Of a stretch of 64,000 nt of DNA, positions 8,855 to 16,473 are shown in pieces (positions within the stretch are counted from its first letter, which is position 1; each line of letters starts with the position of its first letter). This DNA comes from an uncultured Lachnospiraceae bacterium (GTDB taxonomy: Bacteria > Bacillota > Clostridia > Lachnospirales > Lachnospiraceae): NCBI GenBank assembly GCA_934293575.1, contig CAKQYU010000004.1, positions 1-64,000 of the forward strand, in the 5' to 3' direction. The position numbers were made by a program, and so were the translations under genes. The notes beneath the pieces were generated by a model. That model was not told the origin of the DNA. It saw nothing but the letters and a program-made list of their open reading frames with translations, and ran no database searches.

Positions 8855-9325
8855 ATGTTGAAAGAATATTTAATTGCTTTTTTTATTTCTATGGTACCGA
8901 TTGTTGAACTTAGAGGGGCATTGCCATATGCTATTTTGGGATTGAAACTTCCGAAACTTGCAGCATATATTACCTGTATTATCGGAAATATGGTGCCGGT
9001 TCCTTTTATTTTTCTGTTTGCACGAAAAATATTGGAATGGGGAGCAGATAAGCCGGTTATCGGAAAATTTTTTAAATGGTGTCTGGAAAAAGGACATAAA
9101 GGCGGAGAGAAATTAAAAGCTTCTGCCGGGAACGGATTGTTTGTTGCATTGTTGTTGTTTGTTGGTATCCCATTACCGGGAACCGGTGCATGGACGGGAA
9201 CGCTTGCAGCAAGTATTTTGGATATGGATTTTAAATCCAGCGTAATCGCGGTATTGTTAGGTGTATTGTTGGCAGGTATTATTATCGGTGTATTAAGCCT
9301 GATGGGATTACAGGTGATTGGATAA
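8855..9325 (+). CDS. small multidrug export protein family (COG2426)
   Basis: A 156-residue polytopic membrane protein matching the PF06695 'small multi-drug export' family. It has the N-terminal MVPIVELRGALPYAI motif, the paired FVGIPLPGTGAWTGTLAA motif, and about four or five membrane segments. The family name is historical and the substrate is not established; the two ELRGA/GIPLPGTGAW halves resemble the DedA-like re-entrant architecture. TTAAGGAGACA precedes the ATG. It lies 26 bases upstream of corA and is probably cotranscribed with it. Confidence 0.8.
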   Translation: MLKEYLIAFFISMVPIVELRGALPYAILGLKLPKLAAYITCIIGNMVPVPFIFLFARKILEWGADKPVIGKFFKWCLEKGHKGGEKLKASAGNGLFVALLLFVGIPLPGTGAWTGTLAASILDMDFKSSVIAVLLGVLLAGIIIGVLSLMGLQVIG

Positions 9326-9351
9326 GAGAAAAAGGAATGGAGGCATGAGAT

Positions 9352-10293
9352 ATGATAAAAATCTATCGTACGGAAAACGGAAAAATTGGAGAAGAACATG
9401 CCTTTGACCCCGGTTCATGGATACAGTTGACAGACCCGAGTTTAGATGAGATTGAATTGATTTCCAAGCGGTTTGACATTGATATTGCCGATGTGCGTGC
9501 CGCTATGGATGCGGATGAAAGTTCGCGTGTGGAAATCGAAGATGATTATACATTGATTTTGATTGACATACCAATTGTAGAAATCCGTAATGACCAGAAG
9601 GCATATACGGCAATTCCGTTAGGTATTTTGTTGTTAGATGAATTTCTGATTACCATTTGTGTGGAGGAAACTCCTGTTTTACAGTATTTTGTCAATTCTA
9701 CGGTTCGTGAGTTCAGTACCAAGAAACAAATGCGATTTATTTATCAGATATTGTATAGAGCCTGTATGTCTTATCAGTTATATCTTCGAACAATTGATAA
9801 TAAAAGAACAGAAATTGAGGAACGTGCACAGGATAACATGAAAGAAGAGGATTTGGTAACCTTGCATGAGTTAGAATCCAATCTGGTTTACTTTGCAACT
9901 TCCCTGCGGGCGAATGGGGCGGTGATTGACCGTTTGTCCCGTTATAGCCGGGTGAGACAGTTTCCGGAAGATAAGGATTTATTGGATGATGTAAGAGTTG
10001 AGAACGGACAAGCGATTGAAATGACGAATATATACAGGGATATTATTCATGGTACCAGAGAATTGCTTTCCAATATTATTGATATCCGTCTGAATAATGT
10101 CATGAAGTATTTGGCGGCTATCACGATTGTTATGGCAATTCCGAATATCGTGTCGGGATTTTATGGCATGAACGTTGTATCGAAATGGGTTCCTTTGTAT
10201 GATACGCCGTTTGGATTTTTAATCATCGTTGCGCTTACGATTGTTGTGTGTCTGGTTGTATTGAAGGTATTAAGAAAGAAAAAATTCCTGTAA
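9352..10293 (+). CDS. corA: CorA-family divalent cation transporter
   Basis: The protein has the CorA plan: an N-terminal alpha/beta cytoplasmic domain (about 1-150), a long helix, then two C-terminal membrane segments with the signature YGMN at the end of the first, in GFYGMNVVSKW. The tail is short and lysine-rich. Length (313) is normal. CorA pentamers conduct Mg2+ (also Co2+/Ni2+ in some members). A second, more divergent CorA gene lies at 57616. A terminator follows directly. Confidence 0.92.
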   Translation: MIKIYRTENGKIGEEHAFDPGSWIQLTDPSLDEIELISKRFDIDIADVRAAMDADESSRVEIEDDYTLILIDIPIVEIRNDQKAYTAIPLGILLLDEFLITICVEETPVLQYFVNSTVREFSTKKQMRFIYQILYRACMSYQLYLRTIDNKRTEIEERAQDNMKEEDLVTLHELESNLVYFATSLRANGAVIDRLSRYSRVRQFPEDKDLLDDVRVENGQAIEMTNIYRDIIHGTRELLSNIIDIRLNNVMKYLAAITIVMAIPNIVSGFYGMNVVSKWVPLYDTPFGFLIIVALTIVVCLVVLKVLRKKKFL

Positions 10294-10336
10294 AAAATGG
10301 GATGTATCGCCAACGTGCGGTGCATCCCATTTTGTT
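10294..10336. terminator. bidirectional terminator between corA and the cyclophilin gene
   Basis: AAAATGGGATG (10294-10304) pairs with CATCCCATTTT (10323-10333). A and T runs on both sides allow function for both convergent genes. Confidence 0.85.
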
Positions 10337-10354
10337 GTGTTTACTGTGTTAATA

Positions 10355-10873
10355 TCAGCATTTTTCCGGTTCCGGATAATTAACGCCAAAGGTATCTACT
10401 GTCATAGACTTGATTTTTTGTTCCTGTAAAGGCTTGTCATAGTAATCGGTTTCTACACAGGCAATCTTATCAACGATATCCAATCCCTCTGTAATCTTAC
10501 CGAATGCAGCGTATTCTCCATCAAGATGAGGAGAAGTTTTGTGCATAATAAAAATCTGAGATCCGGCTGAATTTGGCATCATAGAACGTGCCATAGAAAG
10601 AACACCCGGTACATGGCGTAAATTATTTTCAAAACCATTGTTTGAAAATTCACCCTTGATACTGTATCCCGGACCGCCCATTCCGGTTCCTTCCGGACAT
10701 CCTCCCTGAATCATGAATCCCTTGATTACACGGTGGAAAATCAATCCGTCATAAAATCCCTTCTTAACAAGAGAGATAAAGTTGTTTACAGTGTTTGGTG
10801 CAATATCCGGATATAATTCTGCTTTCATTACATCGCCATTTTCCATTGTGATAGTTACAACTGGATTTGTCAT
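10355..10873 (-). CDS. peptidyl-prolyl cis-trans isomerase (cyclophilin type)
   Basis: A 172-residue cytoplasmic cyclophilin: MENGDVMKAELYPDIAPNTVNNF opens the fold, FHRVIKGFMIQGGCPEGTGMGGPGY holds the active-site Arg/Phe/Met/Gln group, and MARSMMPNSAGSQIFIM follows. It catalyses prolyl cis-trans isomerisation during protein folding. The start is placed at MTNPVV because AAAGGAGGTCGCACA stands directly before that ATG; the open frame extends 20 codons upstream without a ribosome site and through the promoter. No signal peptide is present. It is monocistronic with its own promoter. Confidence 0.93.
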   Translation of the reverse strand: MTNPVVTITMENGDVMKAELYPDIAPNTVNNFISLVKKGFYDGLIFHRVIKGFMIQGGCPEGTGMGGPGYSIKGEFSNNGFENNLRHVPGVLSMARSMMPNSAGSQIFIMHKTSPHLDGEYAAFGKITEGLDIVDKIACVETDYYDKPLQEQKIKSMTVDTFGVNYPEPEKC

Positions 10874-10904
10874 TGTGCGACCTCCTTTAAAAAATATTAG
10901 ATGT

Positions 10905-10933
10905 ATTCTATCATTTCTATAGTATGGTTGCAA
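10905..10933 (-). promoter_or_regulatory. promoter of the cyclophilin gene
   Basis: Read on the minus strand: TTGCAA, 17 bases, TAGAAT, with TGA directly before the -10 as in extended -10 promoters. Confidence 0.65.
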
Positions 10934-11091
10934 GTTGAAATCAGAGGATTTACATGGTGTCGAAAAAGTGAAATTGAGGTCAAAAAAGTTTCATAAAATT
11001 TCTAGAATATTTCATCGTGGTGAAATTGCATTTTTGTCAAAATATTTGTATCATATAGAAAGTGATTATCGCGATAAAAACAAACATTTAC

Positions 11092-11120
11092 TTGCGTTAC
11101 TTTATGCAATCATCTATAAT
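11092..11120 (+). promoter_or_regulatory. promoter of the FHA/kinase/phosphatase operon
   Basis: TTGCGT (11092-11097) and TATAAT (11115-11120) are 17 bases apart, about 55 bases upstream of the first gene. The 302-base gap 10874-11175 holds this promoter and the divergent cyclophilin promoter. It also contains an ATTTCA...TGAAAT inverted repeat near 11010-11027 that could be an operator. Confidence 0.7.
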
Positions 11121-11175
11121 ACAAAATAGGTATGTTTTATACGATTGTAATGTAGGAGTAAAGGGGCGTTTGTAT

Positions 11176-12798
11176 ATGAAAAAGGTAAGTTTCAGAGTAA
11201 GGAATTTCGATAAAGAACAATTTTTGACTTATAATATTGATAATGAAGCTGACTTAGACGATGAAGTGTTGGACTTTCTCGAAGAAGAGGAGCCGGAGGG
11301 AATTGTCCCGGTTATTTTTGATGATCAAGAAGAAGAATTTGATACATTTTCTTATGACATAACAGACAAAATTCATTTAACGGAACTTTCCAATCAGGAG
11401 ATTAATGCTGAGATGGTTTTGTTGGTTATGAGAGGAATTGTAATCTCTCTGACAAATATGGCGGAATATCGGGTTCCGTTATCTTATCTGGTATTACATC
11501 GTAACTATATTTACATTGATTCGGACTATAAGGTTGAGTTTATCTGCATTCCGGTATTGGGTATGGAAGAAGATGTTGATGTGAATGGATTTTTACGTGG
11601 CGTTCTTGCAAGTATTCGATATGATTCTTCGGAAAACGGTGATTATGTTGCCAAGCTTTTAACCTATATTAATAATCCTGCAATTTTCAATCTTCATAAT
11701 TTATTGACCTTGATTGAGGATTTGATGGATGATTATGGAATTGCGATTCCGGAAGATGATGATTCCGGTATTTATGCGGATTATCAGGAAGTAGAGGAGG
11801 AGTCATACGGAGAAACAACTCTATTGTATGATGAGGAAAGCGCAACCGAAGAAGATGAGGAAGAAGATTTCGATGAGGAATCTGTAGAAGAGGAAGAACC
11901 GGAAGAACCGGAGTCTGCCGAGACAGAAGAGGCTGATATAGAGGACGATGAACCGGAAGTAGAATCAGTAGAAGATTCTGTTACAGAGGATGATGCAGAA
12001 CCGATAGAGGAAGACGAGCCGGAAGAAGATGAGGAAGAACCGGTTACGGAATCTTTTGATGAAGAGGAAGAATCGGAGGCAGAAGATATTTCGGAAGAGG
12101 AAGAACCGGAATCATCAGTGAATATTGATCCGGATGAAGATGCACAGGACATCATCAATAAAATCAAACAACAGGTAATGGAAGAAAAGAAAAAGTCGGG
12201 ATTGAAAACGAAGGCTCCGGAGGTAACGGGGGTTGTAATTCATGATGAGTTAGATGACTTCCTTGCAGAAAAGGAAGAGGAAGACAAGAAAGCACATAAG
12301 GATGAACAGGGCATTAAGATTAAGAAAAACATCAAGATTAGCAGAGCAAGTATTGTTAATAACAGTTTGGAAGAACAAAAAGAACAGGAAGAGGCTGCTG
12401 TCGAAGAAAATGATGAGAATGAAGAAGATGTTAGCGGTTCTATCTTAAGTCAGACGATTGGAACAACCGGAATTTTGAAGGGTGCCGGAGCAATGCCAAA
12501 GGTAAATCCGTATTTAGTTCGTGTCAATACGAATGAACGTATTATGATAACGAAACAGGCATTTAAAATCGGTAAGGCATCTATGGGTGTTGATTATTCT
12601 GTCAGAGGCAATGGTGCAGTCAGTCGTGTTCATGCAATTATTACAAACAAGGATAATGTATATTACATTAAAGATAATAAGTCAACAAATCATACTTATG
12701 TGAATGGAAAGGTTGTCGATGAGGGGCAGGAAGAACTGCTTACTCATGACAGTAAGATCATGTTAGGAGATGAGGAGTTTATATTTAAACTTCGTTAA
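11176..12798 (+). CDS. DUF6382 - acidic linker - FHA domain protein (phosphothreonine reader)
   Basis: Residues 1-185 match the DUF6382 domain that Firmicutes often join to FHA domains. Residues about 190-345 are almost entirely Asp/Glu, a flexible acidic linker, and the FHA domain occupies about 440-540. The FHA core shows FKIGK, SRVHA, NKSTNHTYVNG; the usual Arg of 'GR' is Lys and the Gly of 'NGT' is His, so the pocket is slightly atypical. At the linker start lies E213-T214-T215-L216-L217, a pThr-x-x-Leu site that an FHA domain could bind in cis, as in GarA/OdhI-type regulators. The start at 11176 is chosen for AAAGGGGCG upstream and because the promoter lies inside the longer frame. It is first in an operon with a phosphatase and a kinase. 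Confidence 0.8.
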   Translation: MKKVSFRVRNFDKEQFLTYNIDNEADLDDEVLDFLEEEEPEGIVPVIFDDQEEEFDTFSYDITDKIHLTELSNQEINAEMVLLVMRGIVISLTNMAEYRVPLSYLVLHRNYIYIDSDYKVEFICIPVLGMEEDVDVNGFLRGVLASIRYDSSENGDYVAKLLTYINNPAIFNLHNLLTLIEDLMDDYGIAIPEDDDSGIYADYQEVEEESYGETTLLYDEESATEEDEEEDFDEESVEEEEPEEPESAETEEADIEDDEPEVESVEDSVTEDDAEPIEEDEPEEDEEEPVTESFDEEEESEAEDISEEEEPESSVNIDPDEDAQDIINKIKQQVMEEKKKSGLKTKAPEVTGVVIHDELDDFLAEKEEEDKKAHKDEQGIKIKKNIKISRASIVNNSLEEQKEQEEAAVEENDENEEDVSGSILSQTIGTTGILKGAGAMPKVNPYLVRVNTNERIMITKQAFKIGKASMGVDYSVRGNGAVSRVHAIITNKDNVYYIKDNKSTNHTYVNGKVVDEGQEELLTHDSKIMLGDEEFIFKLR

Positions 12799-12818
12799 TT
12801 AAGATTGTTTTATTTATG

Positions 12819-12848
12819 AAATCGGGTTCCTTATGAGGAACCCGATTT
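12819..12848 (+). terminator. perfect hairpin between the FHA and PP2C genes
   Basis: A 13-bp perfect stem (12819-12831 with 12836-12848) has a 4-base loop. Only TTT follows it, so it is more likely a partial attenuator or RNA-stability element than a full terminator. It may set the ratio of FHA protein to phosphatase and kinase. Confidence 0.55.
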
Positions 12849-12866
12849 GAGTATAGGGGGATATTT

Positions 12867-13637
12867 ATGGAGATTCTTACATCTTATTTCACCCATCAGG
12901 GAAATGTAAAGAAGATGAATCAGGATTCATTATCAGTTAAGGTAATTAATTCACCAAAAGGCAGATTGGCATTTGCATTGATTTGTGACGGAATGGGTGG
13001 ATTAGAACAGGGAGAGCTGGCAAGCAAAGAAGTTGTAATTGCATTTAACAACTGGCTGGTGACGGAATTTGCACGGATGATAACAGAGGATAATTTTTCG
13101 GAAGAATTATTAAAACAGCAATGGCAGACGATTATAGAGACCATGAATGACAGCTTAGGTGTCTATGCAAATCAACATGGAAAGATGATGGGAACGACGG
13201 TTTCGGCAATTTTGTTGTACCAAGGACGCTATTATATTTGTCATGTTGGAGACAGCCGCATTTATAAGTTTGATACGGATATATGTCAGTTAACGGAAGA
13301 TCATACATTGGTTGCGCAGGAAGTCAGGATGGGTATGCTGACAGAGGAAGAATCACAAAAGGATCCAAGAAGAAGTGTGTTATTACAGTGTGTAGGTGCA
13401 TCCGATATTATAAATCCGCAGTATGAATCGGGGGATATTTCGGGAGAAACAACATTTATATTGTGTTCGGACGGTTTTGTACATATGTTATCAAAGGAAG
13501 AGTTAAAGAAAGGATTTCTGCCGGGGAATATTAAAAATAAAGAACAGGGAAATGAAATATGTGAACAGTTGGTTCGCCTTGCCATGGAAAGAGGAGAACA
13601 GGATAATATTACTGTGATTGCGATTGTGACAAAGTAG
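12867..13637 (+). CDS. PP2C-type Ser/Thr protein phosphatase
   Basis: All PP2C motifs are present in order. ICDGMGGLEQGE binds metal, GTTVSAILL, HVGDSRIYK and LTEDHTLV are core motifs, ILCSDGF carries the second metal aspartate, and DNITVIAI ends the fold. At 256 residues it is the minimal bacterial PrpC/Stp type, cytoplasmic, with no membrane segment. It removes phosphate from Ser/Thr on kinase substrates. It ends 15 bases before the kinase gene, the usual phosphatase-kinase pairing, and should oppose that kinase, including its autophosphorylation. Confidence 0.92.
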   Translation: MEILTSYFTHQGNVKKMNQDSLSVKVINSPKGRLAFALICDGMGGLEQGELASKEVVIAFNNWLVTEFARMITEDNFSEELLKQQWQTIIETMNDSLGVYANQHGKMMGTTVSAILLYQGRYYICHVGDSRIYKFDTDICQLTEDHTLVAQEVRMGMLTEEESQKDPRRSVLLQCVGASDIINPQYESGDISGETTFILCSDGFVHMLSKEELKKGFLPGNIKNKEQGNEICEQLVRLAMERGEQDNITVIAIVTK

Positions 13638-13652
13638 GAGAAGGAGACGTGT

Positions 13653-15677
13653 ATGACAAGGGTTGGCACGATTTTAGGTGGCAAATATGAAATACTGAAA
13701 AAAATAGGTCAGGGTGGAATGTCAATTGTGTATCTTGCGATGGATACACATCTTAATAAGCAGTGGGCTGTGAAAGAGATTAAGAAAAGCAAATCACAGA
13801 ACACGAAGACCTTATTAAAGAGTCTCCAGAGAGAGGCGAATATACTGAAAATGGTAGACCACCCGGTACTTCCGCGGATTGTTGATATCATTAATCACAA
13901 TGGAACGGTTTTTGTTGTGATGGATTATATTGAAGGACGTCCAATGAGCGAGGTTTTAAAACTGGAAGGAGCTCAATCGCAGGAGCAAACGATTGAGTGG
14001 GCGAAAGATTTATGCAGTGCGTTAAATTATTTACATTCTATGGATCCGCCGATTATATACAGGGATATGAAACCATCCAATATTATGTTAAAACCGGACG
14101 GAAAGGTAAAATTGATTGACTTTGGTACGGCAAAAGAGTTTGATGTGGAAAGTATTGCGGATACAACTGCATTGGGAACGAGAGGATATGCAGCACCGGA
14201 GCAGTTTGGTGATGCCAGAGGACGTGGAATTTATCGTACGGATGCAAGAACGGATATCTATAGTCTGGGTGCAACCTTATATCATATAGTGACAGGGAAG
14301 AATCCGAGCGAGCCTCCATATGTGATTAAAAAAATAAGGGATTGGAATCCGAATCTATCAAACGGACTGGAAAAGATTATTGATAAATGTACGAAACCGA
14401 ATCCGGAGGAACGATATCAGAATTGTTCCGAATTGATTTATGATTTGGAACATTATGAGGAATTGGATGATGCATTCCGTAAGGAATGTTTTAAAAAGAT
14501 GCGCAGCTTCTTTGTCTGTGCCGGTCTGACGCTGGTTTCAATCGGATTGATGATTGGCGGTTATATTGGTAACGAAAAAGAAAAAAAGGCGAACTATGAC
14601 AATCTGATGAATGAAGGCTTTAGTGAGACGATTCAGGGAGATTACGAGGACGCAATCAATACATATACATTGGCGATTACAGATGTGGATGGTAGTAAGA
14701 GTACCGCATATATTGAATTGTTGGATTTGTATATCAACTATATGGGAGATGCGGAAACCGGATTAAGCCGGGTAACGTATTATATTGATCAGGGATATGA
14801 CCATATCGATAATAACCAGGATGTTTTATTAAATGTTGCGATGGATTATTTTGAAGTCATGAAGGACTACAAATCAAGTGCTTACTATTTTAACCAATTA
14901 AATCAGGAGGAACATCCGGAAGCGGTTTACTATAGTGCCATTGCACTTGCCATGGGTGAACTGAATGTAGATTATGAGGAGCTTTTACAGAATCTGGAAC
15001 AGTTTGAAAAGACCAATGATACCACAACAATTTCAATCAACAAATTGATGAACTATAAGCTTTGCTGTATTGTGTATGCAAGAAACTTAAAACAGATGGA
15101 TGTGGCGGCACAACATTTGATACAGGTTGCAAACAAGGGACTGCAAACTTTAGATGAGTACGAAGATGATAGTGTCAAAGCAGAATATTATATTATCTAC
15201 AATCAGTATCTGGCGCAGGCGTATGAACATCTGGGGGATACTTCCTTAGAAGAGGATAAGGCACAGGCGATGGAGCATTATGAGCAGGCCTTAATCTGTT
15301 GTGATTATATTTTGGGAATGGTATCAAAGGATGATACTTCCACAATCGGAAGGATTACCGATGCGAATTTAAGAGAGGCAAAATATTGTCAGAAGGCAGA
15401 GATATATGAAGCTATGGGACAATATGAAGAAGCCTGTCGTGTATATGAAGAGGCCGAGGAAGAGTTTGGTTTACATAGTATTGATTTATATGTAGGGCAT
15501 CTGTCTTTGTTATGTAAAATAGAAGAAAGAAAGACTACGAATATAGAAGAATGGGATTATGATACATTGCATGATTTATATGATCGGGGAAGTCAGGTGC
15601 AGGGAATTTCCAATGATTACCGCTGGAAGCAGCTGACACAGAAATTATCACCATTATTTAAGAAGAATGGAGCGTGA
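13653..15677 (+). CDS. membrane Ser/Thr protein kinase with TPR-like C-terminal region
   Basis: A complete Hanks-type kinase domain spans residues 10-270: glycine loop IGQGGMSIVY (18-27), Lys41 in AVKEI, Glu61, catalytic Asp138 in YRDMKPSN, D156-F157-G158, and APE at 181-183. Activation-loop threonines are T171/T172. One membrane segment (about 286-306) follows, then about 365 residues of helical repeats resembling TPRs. PASTA domains, usual in PrkC/Stk1 kinases, are absent. The membrane topology would place the repeats outside the cell, unless the hydrophobic segment only anchors. The setting (phosphatase upstream, T-x-L-L repeat protein overlapping downstream) suggests its substrates are operon partners. 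Confidence 0.92.
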   Translation: MTRVGTILGGKYEILKKIGQGGMSIVYLAMDTHLNKQWAVKEIKKSKSQNTKTLLKSLQREANILKMVDHPVLPRIVDIINHNGTVFVVMDYIEGRPMSEVLKLEGAQSQEQTIEWAKDLCSALNYLHSMDPPIIYRDMKPSNIMLKPDGKVKLIDFGTAKEFDVESIADTTALGTRGYAAPEQFGDARGRGIYRTDARTDIYSLGATLYHIVTGKNPSEPPYVIKKIRDWNPNLSNGLEKIIDKCTKPNPEERYQNCSELIYDLEHYEELDDAFRKECFKKMRSFFVCAGLTLVSIGLMIGGYIGNEKEKKANYDNLMNEGFSETIQGDYEDAINTYTLAITDVDGSKSTAYIELLDLYINYMGDAETGLSRVTYYIDQGYDHIDNNQDVLLNVAMDYFEVMKDYKSSAYYFNQLNQEEHPEAVYYSAIALAMGELNVDYEELLQNLEQFEKTNDTTTISINKLMNYKLCCIVYARNLKQMDVAAQHLIQVANKGLQTLDEYEDDSVKAEYYIIYNQYLAQAYEHLGDTSLEEDKAQAMEHYEQALICCDYILGMVSKDDTSTIGRITDANLREAKYCQKAEIYEAMGQYEEACRVYEEAEEEFGLHSIDLYVGHLSLLCKIEERKTTNIEEWDYDTLHDLYDRGSQVQGISNDYRWKQLTQKLSPLFKKNGA

Positions 15678-16420
15678 TGTATATGTATCAGGTTATGTAT
15701 TATGTTGGATTGTCTGGAACCGTTATATTCTTCCTGTTGTCGGTTATTCTTTTTTTCAAAAAGAATATAGCAAAATTATTAGGAGATGTAACCGGCTGGA
15801 ATGCCAGACATGCAATCAAAAAAGAAAATATTCAGATGAAAGAAACTGCAATAGAGGGAAGTTTTCAAACGGATGCTCCGGTAAAACCGAAAAGACCACG
15901 GAAAAGAAAAAAACAGGATCGGGTTACGCAACTGTTGGTAAGGGAGGAAAATACGGAACATTTACAGGAGGATGAAGAAACGGCATTGTTGTCGGAAGAA
16001 GAGGCAACAACTTTGTTGGCAGATAATGAAATAACGGATGTTTTATCGGAAGAGGAAGCTACAATCTTGCTTCATACGGATGAGGCAACGGAATTACTGC
16101 ATACAGAAGAGGCAACAGAATTGCTGTATACAGAAGAGGCAACAGAATTACTGCATACAGAAGAGGCAACGGAATTGCTGTATACAGAAGAGGCAACAGA
16201 ATTGCTTCAGGTACAGGATGAGCCGACCGATATTTTATACGAGGATATTAATATTTCAACAGAGGACGGAGGAAGCATTTTGGATGATGCGGTTGAGCCA
16301 GAGAATCTGATTGGAGATGAGAATTCAACTGTTATATTATCGCAGAAGGAACAGCCGATGCCGGATATCTTTGAAGTGGAAGAAGATACAACCGTTATAC
16401 ATACGGAAGAATCTATTTAA
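15677..16420 (+). CDS. single-span membrane protein with tandem T-x-L-L repeats (candidate multivalent FHA ligand)
   Basis: One N-terminal membrane segment (about residues 6-27) is followed by a basic patch (KPKRPRKRKKQ), then an acidic cytoplasmic tail built of repeats. The core is EATELLHTE/EATELLYTE with a 9-residue period, flanked by variants TALL, TTLL, TDVL, TILL, TDIL, TVIL and TTVI. Each offers a Thr with Leu/Ile at +3, the classical FHA recognition spacing. The ATG at 15677 shares its A with the kinase stop codon, GGAG lying just upstream, so synthesis is probably coupled to the kinase. No database family is recognised; a role as phosphorylated docking platform is inferred. Confidence 0.7.
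   Translation: MYMYQVMYYVGLSGTVIFFLLSVILFFKKNIAKLLGDVTGWNARHAIKKENIQMKETAIEGSFQTDAPVKPKRPRKRKKQDRVTQLLVREENTEHLQEDEETALLSEEEATTLLADNEITDVLSEEEATILLHTDEATELLHTEEATELLYTEEATELLHTEEATELLYTEEATELLQVQDEPTDILYEDINISTEDGGSILDDAVEPENLIGDENSTVILSQKEQPMPDIFEVEEDTTVIHTEESI
16055..16207 (+). repeat. 27-bp in-frame tandem repeat
   Basis: Five near-identical 27-bp units and a partial sixth encode the 9-residue EATELL[HY]TE repeat. Differences among the last four are few and mainly the His/Tyr alternation and third codon positions, which implies recent expansion by slippage or recombination. Confidence 0.9.
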
Positions 16421-16473
16421 AAAAATTATAGTTACAGGTAAATTTGCAGTCAGTATAAGGAAGGAGGAAAATA

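Noticed and set aside
10935..11129. 64-codon open frame upstream of the FHA gene
   Set aside because: It covers the divergent promoter region, has no ribosome site and a composition unlike real proteins.
11784..12167. Minus-strand Ser-rich open frame
   Set aside because: It is the antisense of the Asp/Glu-rich linker of the FHA protein; GAA/GAT codons read as TTC/ATC-type Ser-rich shadow.
16055..16207. Regular 27-bp repeats as a possible CRISPR array
   Set aside because: Units are contiguous without spacers and in frame with a protein repeat.
16038..16310. 90-codon frame of Gln/Arg/Cys repeats across the same repeats
   Set aside because: Out-of-frame shadow of the T-x-L-L repeats; no ribosome site.
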